12,724 nucleotides of DNA from Acidobacteriota bacterium (GTDB taxonomy: Bacteria; Acidobacteriota; Terriglobia; Terriglobales; Acidobacteriaceae): the NCBI GenBank assembly GCA_021778815.1, contig JAJYBW010000050.1, positions 1 through 12,724 on the forward strand, read 5' to 3'. Made by a program: the position numbers and the translations under genes. The notes beneath the pieces were generated by a model. The model ran no database searches. It saw nothing but the letters and a program-made list of their open reading frames with translations, and was not told the DNA's origin. Positions within the stretch are counted from its first letter, which is position 1; each line of letters begins with the position of its first letter. Shown here piece after piece: positions 1 to 5,691 of the stretch.

Positions 1-1
1 G

Positions 2-427
2 CGGGCGCAGGGGGACGATACCCAGACGAGTACGATGCTGCGGGCGGGGAAGACCTTTGGGCAGGTACCGTTCGATGATCTGTTTATGCTGGGGTTCGAT
101 CGCGATAACGATTTGTGGATGCGCGGCCACAATGGATTGATCGATGGCAAAAAAGGAAATGCGCCGCTGGGGAGCGACTATATTCTTTCCAACTCCGATG
201 TGGAGAAGGTGGTGTTTCATGATGCGCTGCTGCAGGTGCAGGTGGGGCCGTTTCTGGATACGGGGAATATCTACGATCCATCGCAATATTTTGGATCGCC
301 AAAATGGCTGACGGACACCGGGGTGCAGGCGACAGTGAAGGTGCTGGGGAATTTTACGTTTGTGCTGGGGTATGGCAAGGATCTGCGGTCGGGAGCGAAC
401 ACGTTTTATTCCATGGCTTCGCGGTGA
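2..427 (+). CDS. Outer-membrane beta-barrel protein, C-terminal part (probable Omp85/surface-antigen family), 5' truncated
   Basis: The frame is open from the left edge and stops at TGA 425-427, so only about the last 141 residues are present. The visible part has alternating hydrophobic/polar strands separated by Gly/Asp-rich turns. Examples are the run around LLQVQVGPFLDTGNIYD and the last strands NFTFVLGYGKDL and ANTFYSMASR. The GPFLDTGNIYD stretch, followed by a strand and a short GYGKDLR turn, recalls the end of BamA/TamA/D15-type barrels, which sit in the outer membrane and insert or secrete proteins. The final residue is Arg rather than the usual aromatic, although F and Y lie in the last strand. 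The family call rests on pattern only, because POTRA domains, if any, lie outside the window. A lipopolysaccharide-assembly or generic porin barrel is an alternative. The next gene starts 91 bases downstream. Confidence 0.6.
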   Translation, partial: RAQGDDTQTSTMLRAGKTFGQVPFDDLFMLGFDRDNDLWMRGHNGLIDGKKGNAPLGSDYILSNSDVEKVVFHDALLQVQVGPFLDTGNIYDPSQYFGSPKWLTDTGVQATVKVLGNFTFVLGYGKDLRSGANTFYSMASR

Positions 428-518
428 TGGGGAGCTGGCGGCGTGGCGAGAACATCACTATTCAGGTGTGGCGGGCGTCACGGGCAGGAAAGGCGGGGCT
501 GGTCTACACTATGGCTGT

Positions 519-2114
519 ATGGCGACCCTAGAGTTATCCACTGTTATTCCCGTTCGTATGCCGAAAGGCGAATTTCGCAATGAACCGTTCCTGGATTTCA
601 GCCGGGAGGATATCGCGCGCGCGATGCGGCAGGCGCTGGAGCGCGTTGCCGACCAGCTAGGTCAGGAATATGACCTGGTCATTGCAGGGCGGCGGATTCG
701 CACCGAAGGCAAGATTCGCTCGCTGAATCCATCCAATCCATCGCAGGTGGTGGGCGTGCATCAGAAGGCCGATGCGGGTCACGCGGAAGTGGCGATGCAG
801 GCGGCGCTGACGGCGTATGAGGGGTGGCGTGTGGCTCCGGTGGAAGAGCGGGTGTCGCTGCTGCTGCGTACGTCAGAATTGCTGCGGCAGCGCAAGCTGG
901 ATTTTTGCGCGTGGCTGACGTATGAAGTCGGCAAGAACTGGGCCGAAGCGGATGCCGACGTCGGCGAGACGATTGATTTTCTGGAGTTTTATGCGCGGGA
1001 AGCGTTGCGGCTGGCAGCGGCGACCACGCCGATTCAATATCCGGGGGAAAAGAACGAGCTGCTGTATATCCCGATGGGTGTGGGGGCGGTGATTCCCCCG
1101 TGGAATTTTCCGCTGGCAATTATGGCGGGCATGACGGCGGCGGCGGTGGTGACGGGGAACACCGTGATTCTGAAACCGTCGAGCGATTCGCCGACGATTG
1201 CGGCCAAGTTTTTCGGGTTGCTGGAAGAAGCGGGCATGCCGCCGGGGGTGGTGAACTTCTGTCCCGGATCGGGCGCGACTTTTGGCAATGCGATTGTGCA
1301 ACATCCCAAGACGCGGTTTATTGCGTTTACCGGGTCGAAGGAAGTTGGGCTGGATATTCATGCGCGCGCGGCGCAGACGCAGCCGGGGCAGATTTGGATC
1401 AAGCGAACCATTCTGGAGATGGGCGGAAAAGACTCCATCATCGTGGAAGAGGATTGCGATCTGGATGCGGCGGTGACGGGCGTGTTGAGTTCGGCGTTCG
1501 GATTCAGCGGACAGAAATGTTCGGCGTGTTCGCGCGCCATTGTCGACGACCGGGTTTACGATATTTTCGTCGATCGGTTGCGGGAGCGTGCGCGAACGTT
1601 GAAGGTGGGAAATCCTGCGGACAACGCGCCGATGGGGCCGGTGGTGAACCAGTCGCAATACGAATCGATGCTGCGCTATATCGAGATCGGCAAGCAGGAA
1701 GGCCGGCTGGTAGCGGGCGGCAACGCGATCGAGACGCCGGAGAAGGGCTATTACGTCGAGCCGACGATTTTTTCTGACATTGCGCCACAGTCACGACTGG
1801 CACAGGAAGAAATTTTTGGTCCGGTGCTGGCGGTGATTCGATCCAAGAATTTCAAGCATGCAATGGAAATTGCAAACAATACGGAATTTGGACTGACCGG
1901 AGCCATCTATACGACATCGCGGGAAAAACTGGCGGTCGCGCGGCAGGATTTTCATGTTGGGAATTTATATTTCAACCGTAAATGTACGGGCGCCATGGTG
2001 GGAGCCCACCCATTCGGGGGCTTCAACATGTCGGGAACAGATTCCAAGGCTGGGGGGCCGGACTACTTGTACCTATTTACGCAAGCGAAATCGGTTGCGG
2101 AGAAGTTAAGCTAG
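519..2114 (+). CDS. rocA: L-glutamate gamma-semialdehyde dehydrogenase (delta-1-pyrroline-5-carboxylate dehydrogenase)
   Basis: This NAD-dependent aldehyde dehydrogenase oxidises glutamate 5-semialdehyde to glutamate, the second step of proline (and arginine/ornithine) breakdown in the cytosol. From ATG 519 it has 531 residues, against about 515 for Bacillus-type RocA. Visible signatures are the oxyanion Asn196 in PPWNFPLA, Lys219 in VILKPSS, FTGSKEVG, the general base Glu300 in LEMGGKD, the nucleophile Cys334 in SGQKCSACSR, and EEIFGPVL and PFGGFNMSGTD near the end. The Glu-Cys spacing of 34 is normal. The N-terminal run EFRNEPFLDF and the following helix match the RocA rather than the PutA branch. 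The start is uncertain: 519 and 558 (MPKGEF, 518 residues) both lack a Shine-Dalgarno sequence. The frame is open further upstream, but that part overlaps the previous gene and looks non-coding. No proline dehydrogenase is adjacent within the window. Confidence 0.93.
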   Translation: MATLELSTVIPVRMPKGEFRNEPFLDFSREDIARAMRQALERVADQLGQEYDLVIAGRRIRTEGKIRSLNPSNPSQVVGVHQKADAGHAEVAMQAALTAYEGWRVAPVEERVSLLLRTSELLRQRKLDFCAWLTYEVGKNWAEADADVGETIDFLEFYAREALRLAAATTPIQYPGEKNELLYIPMGVGAVIPPWNFPLAIMAGMTAAAVVTGNTVILKPSSDSPTIAAKFFGLLEEAGMPPGVVNFCPGSGATFGNAIVQHPKTRFIAFTGSKEVGLDIHARAAQTQPGQIWIKRTILEMGGKDSIIVEEDCDLDAAVTGVLSSAFGFSGQKCSACSRAIVDDRVYDIFVDRLRERARTLKVGNPADNAPMGPVVNQSQYESMLRYIEIGKQEGRLVAGGNAIETPEKGYYVEPTIFSDIAPQSRLAQEEIFGPVLAVIRSKNFKHAMEIANNTEFGLTGAIYTTSREKLAVARQDFHVGNLYFNRKCTGAMVGAHPFGGFNMSGTDSKAGGPDYLYLFTQAKSVAEKLS

Positions 2115-2208
2115 CAGATCTGGAATGTTGGAAATCGCTGGGTGATGGATCGTGCTGGCCTTTTCTCCAATTTCTCTTGCGAGTTCGAGAAAGCAGAGGG
2201 AACGTGGG

Positions 2209-2556
2209 ATGGCCAACATATTGTGTGTGGATGACGAGCCGGCTGCAGTGGCGCTAAAGAAAAGAATTCTAGAGCGCGCCGGTCATTCGGTGACGACAAG
2301 CAGTTCCGCTAACGAAGCGATCGGTCTGCTGCAAAAAGAGACATTCGATGCGGTGGTAACGGATTGGAACCTGGGAGAAGAGAACGGCCGGCAGATACTG
2401 GTGGCAGCGAAGACGGGGGTGCAGGTTCCGGTGGTGGTGGTCTCGGGATATTGCACGGAAGCATTTCGTGCCGCCAAGCCGCAGGCGGACATCTACCTGG
2501 AGAAGCCGGTGGATGCAACGGAGTTGGTGGCCATCATCAGCGCGCTACTGCATTAG
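2209..2556 (+). CDS. Stand-alone response-regulator receiver (CheY/Spo0F-like)
   Basis: This 115-residue protein is a single receiver domain with no output domain. All canonical positions are present: the acidic pocket D8-D9-E10 in CVDDEPA, phospho-acceptor Asp52 in VVTDWNLG, Ser79 in VVVVSGY, and Lys99 with the following Pro in LEKPVD. It should be phosphorylated by a histidine kinase and act by protein contact or as a relay intermediate. The start at ATG 2209 is chosen because AGAGGG (2195-2200) sits 8 bases upstream and because it gives a receiver beginning exactly at beta-1; in-frame codons further upstream code for unrelated residues. It lies 94 bases after the dehydrogenase in the same direction, so co-transcription is possible, and it converges on a LuxR-type regulator. 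The cognate kinase is unknown; the only kinase in the window is at 5692-7167. Confidence 0.88.
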   Translation: MANILCVDDEPAAVALKKRILERAGHSVTTSSSANEAIGLLQKETFDAVVTDWNLGEENGRQILVAAKTGVQVPVVVVSGYCTEAFRAAKPQADIYLEKPVDATELVAIISALLH

Positions 2557-2588
2557 AGCGCGGGGTGGGTGCGGCTGGGCCAACGAAG

Positions 2589-2620
2589 CTGGCAGCCGGG
2601 GGAATACCCCAAACCGCCAG
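2589..2620. terminator. Possible bidirectional terminator hairpin between convergent genes
   Basis: An outer arm CTGGC (2589-2593) pairs with GCCAG (2616-2620), and inside it GGGG (2599-2602) pairs with CCCC (2607-2610) around the loop AATA. It lies in the 86-base gap between two genes that point at each other, where a terminator is expected. There is no T-tract on either side and the two stems are separated by unpaired bases, so the call is weak. Confidence 0.3.
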
Positions 2621-2642
2621 CAACGGGAACAGTGACGACCCC

Positions 2643-3314
2643 TCAGGCGTGGGCGGCCCGCAGGTCCATTTGGCCCCCGGCGACGGCAGCGGCATCGGCC
2701 AGGGTGCGGTGATGAATGGTAAACAGGGCCAGTTCCAACCGATCTGAAACGCCTGTCTTGTCATAGACGTTGCGCAGGTAGTTCTTGATGACCTGTTCGG
2801 TGGTGCCCAGGTGGCTGGCGATTTCCTTATTTTTGAAGCCTTGAACAATCAGGGCAACGATCTTGATTTCCTTTGGAGTGAGGCGATCGCGTACGCGTGC
2901 GCCGACGGCATCGGCTTCTTCGGCTGCGCGACGCCCAAACCCTAATTTATCCTGGAGATAGGGGCGTCCAGAGGCAACGGCACGGATGCATTCCACCAGA
3001 GTTGCGCCCGCAACGTCGCGAAAGACGACGCCGTCAAAGCCGGGAACGGCGTAGGTATGGAGGGATTCGGTATTTTCAGCGATGACGATCAGTTTGCTGC
3101 CAGTGGAGCGCGCAGACTGAATCAGGTCGGGCATATCCAGTTGGAGGGAGGCAGCGAAGACGACGATGCTGGAGCGGAAGGTGCGAACCGCCTGCATGAG
3201 GCGATCGCGATCCATACACTGCGCAACGATGTGGATATCATCTTGCAGCGTGAGAGTTTTGGCGACGCCGGCACGAAAAATGGGCTGATTATCGGCAAGG
3301 ATAATTTTTGTCAT
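2643..3314 (-). CDS. LuxR/NarL-type transcriptional regulator with degenerate receiver domain
   Basis: This 223-residue protein has a receiver-like N-terminal half (about 1-120) and a C-terminal LuxR helix-turn-helix (about 142-203). The latter is shown by LTPKEIKIVALIVQGFKNKE, IASHLGTTEQVIKNYLRNVY and DKTGVSDRLELALF. The fold positions of the receiver are recognisable (IILADNQPIFRAG; IVVF; LIVIAEN; GVVFRD), but the key residues are changed. The phospho-acceptor position after IVVF is Ala54, the Thr/Ser position is Ala79, and the conserved Lys is Arg99; Asp8 remains. It is therefore unlikely to be controlled by ordinary Asp phosphorylation and may be constitutive or sense a ligand or partner. 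Start: ATG at 3314, where beta-1 begins (MTKIILADNQ). A GTG at 3383 would add 23 residues of non-domain sequence. No clear Shine-Dalgarno precedes 3314. It converges with the stand-alone receiver gene. Confidence 0.88.
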   Translation of the reverse strand: MTKIILADNQPIFRAGVAKTLTLQDDIHIVAQCMDRDRLMQAVRTFRSSIVVFAASLQLDMPDLIQSARSTGSKLIVIAENTESLHTYAVPGFDGVVFRDVAGATLVECIRAVASGRPYLQDKLGFGRRAAEEADAVGARVRDRLTPKEIKIVALIVQGFKNKEIASHLGTTEQVIKNYLRNVYDKTGVSDRLELALFTIHHRTLADAAAVAGGQMDLRAAHA

Positions 3315-3352
3315 AGGTTTTGAGTCCCAAACACAAGTACTTTTTTCCTCTG

Positions 3353-3358
3353 ATTTTA
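3353..3358 (-). promoter_or_regulatory. Candidate -10 element of the LuxR-type regulator gene
   Basis: On the minus strand TAAAAT (5 of 6 matches to TATAAT) lies about 38 bases before the chosen ATG at 3314. That would give a short leader of roughly 30 bases. The hexamer 17-18 bases further upstream (GCGTCA) is a poor -35 match. The site is supported by position and one hexamer only. Confidence 0.25.
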
Positions 3359-3491
3359 GCCCTGGCGGAGGCCAATGACGCACCTACGGCAGGGGCGGAC
3401 CGAGAAGAACAACAAAAAATGTGAGCGTGTTCGATTTCTTGTATCGGCAGTCGCTGGAAGCTCAACTACCAGTACTCAGGTTCGGACCCTG

Positions 3492-3508
3492 CTACCCTTG
3501 GGGGATAG
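3492..3508. promoter_or_regulatory. Candidate operator: interrupted palindrome CTACCC-N5-GGATAG
   Basis: The left half CTACCC (3492-3497) and right half GGATAG (3503-3508) are inverted repeats with one mismatch (CTACCC versus CTATCC), around the 5-base centre TTGGG. Size and symmetry suit a dimeric helix-turn-helix regulator. It lies 178 bases upstream of the LuxR-type gene start and 367 bases upstream of the receiver/reductase gene, so autoregulation or cross-regulation is conceivable. No factor can be assigned from sequence alone. Confidence 0.3.
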
Positions 3509-3550
3509 ACAAGAATCGAGAACCAAGGCATTACCAGTGAAACAGTGTTG

Positions 3551-3572
3551 TTACTAAGAGATTCTATAGTAA
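3551..3572. repeat. Inverted repeat TTACTA/TAGTAA
   Basis: TTACTA (3551-3556) and TAGTAA (3567-3572) are perfect 6-base inverted arms around a 10-base spacer. The right arm overlaps TATAGT (3565-3570), a 5 of 6 match to a -10 hexamer, but no good -35 lies at the right distance. It could be an operator over a weak promoter or chance in AT-richer DNA. Confidence 0.25.
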
Positions 3573-3782
3573 TGTTGCGGCCATTCAAAAGTAACACCAT
3601 CTGACTTCAATCATTCCGGCCATTACAGCCATAGTGCAGGACGGTCATAAGCTTCGGATGTGCGCTGCGTCACCGCAGTGAGCCAAAATTGAGGGCCGCT
3701 ACAATCTGGAACTTGCGGTACATTTGGTAACCTGTCCGCAAGAACAGAGTAATGCATTTTGGCTAAATTGTGCACAACGATC

Positions 3783-3799
3783 TTCACGGATTTCACGGA
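3783..3799. repeat. Tandem direct repeat TTCACGGA, 9-base period
   Basis: Two identical 8-base copies, at 3783-3790 and 3792-3799, are separated by a single T. They lie about 75-90 bases upstream of the receiver/reductase start codon, where an activator would bind. Direct repeats of this kind are typical of regulators binding as head-to-tail dimers, but a 9-base period is not a full helical turn, so chance remains possible. Confidence 0.3.
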
Positions 3800-3847
3800 C
3801 CGAATCCATTTTGGAACAAGTTTGCATCCTTGGGTTACTTTTGAGAA

Positions 3848-3862
3848 TCTGCATTCTGCAGA
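3848..3862 (+). promoter_or_regulatory. Small perfect hairpin just upstream of the ribosome site of the receiver/reductase gene
   Basis: TCTGCA (3848-3853) and TGCAGA (3857-3862) are perfect inverted arms with the 3-base loop TTC. They end 5 bases before the TAGGG that is the likely ribosome-binding site for ATG 3875. If transcribed, the stem could tune translation or mRNA stability; as DNA it could be a small operator. Confidence 0.35.
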
Positions 3863-3874
3863 GAATAGGGATCT

Positions 3875-5644
3875 ATGCGAAAACCGGTACTCCTTACAGT
3901 TGACGACGATATCAGCGTGCTGGAAGCGCTGGTGCAAGATCTGCGGCGACATTATGGGAGTCGCTATCGCATTATCCGGGCGACCTCTGGCCCATCGGGG
4001 CTGGAAGTGTGCGAAGAGTTGAAGCGGCGGGGCGAGGCGATTGCGCTGCTGCTCTCTGACCAGAGAATGCCGGGGATGTCCGGCGTGGAGTTTCTGGAGA
4101 AGAGCATCGCGCTGGTTCCTGCGGCCAAGCGGGTATTGCTGACGGCGTACGCGGATACGGAAGCGGCGATTCGAGCGATTAACACGGCGAAAATTCACTA
4201 TTATCTGACCAAGCCGTGGGACCCGCCGGAAGAGCGGCTGTATGCGGTGCTGGACGATTTGCTGGAGTCCTGGAGCCGCGACTACAAGCCGCCATTTGAC
4301 GGCATCCGGGTGATTGGTTCGCGGTGGCTGCCGGCTGGGCACGAGATTCGCGAATTTCTCTCGCGCAATCATGTTCCGTATCAATGGCTGGATCCAGGAC
4401 AGGAGTCGCTGCCGACCGTTGCAAGCCAGGCAGCGGCCGCGGCAAATGGAGCTGCGGGCAGCCATGGAACGGCAACCGGCAATGGGGCGGAAGGCCCGGG
4501 AAAACCGTTGGTGCCACCGGAAGCGCACAGCGAAAGTGCGCGGCTGCTGGCTGAGTACCATCTTGATCCCGGCAAGCTGCCGGTGGTGCTGCTGCCCAAC
4601 GGAGAGAGCCTGGTGGAGCCGGAGATTGCCCTGCTGGCGGAGAAGGTTGGGCTGCGGACGCAGGCGGAGCGCGATTTCTACGACCTGGTCATTGTGGGAG
4701 CGGGGCCGGCAGGGCTAGCGGGGGCGGTGTACGGGGCTTCCGAGGGGCTGAAGACTCTGGTCATCGAGCCTGCGGCACCGGGGGGGCAGGCCGGAAGCAG
4801 CTCGAGAATCGAGAATTATCTAGGGTTTCCAGCCGGTTTGAGTGGGGAAGACCTGGCGCGGCGGGCGACCATCCAGGCCACACGTTTTGGGGCCGAATTT
4901 TTGTCGCAACGGGCCACGGGAATCCGAACCGAAGGGCAATATCACTTCATCCAATTATCGGGTGGTGGTGAAGTTTCGTGCCACACCGTGTTGATTGCGA
5001 CGGGCGTCGATTACCGCAGGCTGAAGACCGGCGGCCTGGACAGGCTGACGGGTGCAGGCGTCTATTATGGCGCGGCGTTGACGGAAGCCATCAGCTGCAA
5101 GGATGAAACGGTGATGATTGTTGGCGGGGCCAATTCTGCGGGGCAGGCGGCGGTGCATTTCGCCCACTACTCCAAGAAGGTCATCATGCTGGTGCGGGCG
5201 GATTCGCTGGAGAAGGGGATGTCGCGGTACCTGGTGGATCAGATCGAGGCGCTGCCGAATATTGAAGTGCGGACGCGGACGGAAGTGTTAGATGCGTGCG
5301 GCGATACTCATCTGGAGGCAGTGCGATTGAAGACGCCGGAAGGGGAGACAGAAGAGGCGGCTTCGGGGCTGTTTATTTTTGTGGGTGGAGAGCCGAAGAC
5401 GGATTGGCTGCCGCCGGCGATTTTGCGCGAGTCGAAGGGATTTGTACTTTCTGGTCCGGACCTGCACATGACCGACAATTTTCACTGGACACTGGAGCGG
5501 CCGCCCTATTTATTGGAAACCAGCGTTCCGGGAATTTTTGTGGCGGGTGATGTTCGCTTTGGAAGCGTGAAGCGAGTGGCGTCGGCTGTGGGACAGGGTT
5601 CGATTGCGGTTCAGTTTGTGCATCAGTACTTGGCCAATTTCTAG
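3875..5644 (+). CDS. Response-regulator receiver fused to thioredoxin-reductase-like FAD oxidoreductase
   Basis: This 589-residue protein has three parts. Residues 1-130 are an intact receiver: D10-D12, phospho-acceptor Asp62 in LSDQRMPGMSG, Thr90 in LLTAYAD, Lys113 in LTKPWD. Residues 142-256 resemble a thioredoxin/glutaredoxin fold (IRVIGSRWL, a helix, then KLPVVLLPNGESL) without CxxC, interrupted by an Ala/Gly-rich stretch at about 176-212. Residues 269-589 are a thioredoxin-reductase-type flavoprotein: FAD motif GAGPAG (275-280), PGGQAGSSSRIENYLGFP, ATG before VDYR, NAD(P)-site VGGANSAGQAA (417-426), MSRYLVDQIE, and the second FAD motif VPGIFVAGDVR (551-561). The usual CxxC before the NAD(P) motif is absent; the equivalent stretch reads VYYGAALTEA. 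ATG 3875 follows TAGGG at 4 bases. It is probably a redox effector controlled by phosphorylation, most plausibly by the kinase 47 bases downstream. Substrate unknown. Annotation pipelines may name it thioredoxin-disulfide reductase, which the missing cysteines make doubtful. Confidence 0.9.
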   Translation: MRKPVLLTVDDDISVLEALVQDLRRHYGSRYRIIRATSGPSGLEVCEELKRRGEAIALLLSDQRMPGMSGVEFLEKSIALVPAAKRVLLTAYADTEAAIRAINTAKIHYYLTKPWDPPEERLYAVLDDLLESWSRDYKPPFDGIRVIGSRWLPAGHEIREFLSRNHVPYQWLDPGQESLPTVASQAAAAANGAAGSHGTATGNGAEGPGKPLVPPEAHSESARLLAEYHLDPGKLPVVLLPNGESLVEPEIALLAEKVGLRTQAERDFYDLVIVGAGPAGLAGAVYGASEGLKTLVIEPAAPGGQAGSSSRIENYLGFPAGLSGEDLARRATIQATRFGAEFLSQRATGIRTEGQYHFIQLSGGGEVSCHTVLIATGVDYRRLKTGGLDRLTGAGVYYGAALTEAISCKDETVMIVGGANSAGQAAVHFAHYSKKVIMLVRADSLEKGMSRYLVDQIEALPNIEVRTRTEVLDACGDTHLEAVRLKTPEGETEEAASGLFIFVGGEPKTDWLPPAILRESKGFVLSGPDLHMTDNFHWTLERPPYLLETSVPGIFVAGDVRFGSVKRVASAVGQGSIAVQFVHQYLANF

Positions 5645-5691
5645 GGCTGTGCAGCCGTTTTAAGAAATGGAGTACAGCTCGAATTTCTGCC

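Larger units (their letters stand above)
3315..3874. other. 560-base intergenic region between divergent regulator genes
   Basis: No convincing coding frame was found. The small frames here lack ribosome sites and recognisable composition, and one long reading frame is antisense to the next gene. The region must hold the promoters of both the minus-strand LuxR-type gene and the plus-strand receiver/reductase gene. It is less GC-rich than the genes around it. It contains an interrupted palindrome at 3492-3508, a TTACTA/TAGTAA inverted repeat at 3551-3572, two copies of TTCACGGA at 3783-3799, and a perfect small hairpin at 3848-3862. I see no tRNA fold and no recognisable riboswitch core. A small RNA cannot be excluded. 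Confidence 0.7.

Noticed and set aside
360..518. N-terminal extension of the dehydrogenase frame upstream to 360
   Set aside because: It overlaps the outer-membrane protein gene and the extra residues do not resemble the RocA N-terminus, which begins near EFRNEPF.
873..1658. A 261-codon minus-strand frame opposite the semialdehyde dehydrogenase
   Set aside because: The translation is Arg/His/Pro-rich, typical of antisense to a GC-rich gene, and the plus-strand frame has all catalytic motifs.
3759..3776. Sigma-54-like sequence TTGGCTAAATTGTGCAC
   Set aside because: The spacing between GG and GC is 9 rather than the required 10 bases, and no sigma-54 activator is encoded nearby.
3623..4561. 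A 312-codon minus-strand frame covering the intergenic region and the start of the receiver/reductase gene
   Set aside because: It overlaps the intact receiver domain antisense, is Arg/Gln-rich without motifs, and has no plausible ribosome site.
5645..5661. GGCTG-TG-CAGCC followed by GTTTT between the receiver/reductase and kinase genes, resembling a terminator
   Set aside because: The stem is only 4-5 bases and the T-run short. The 47-base gap and absent ribosome site of the kinase gene favour co-transcription.
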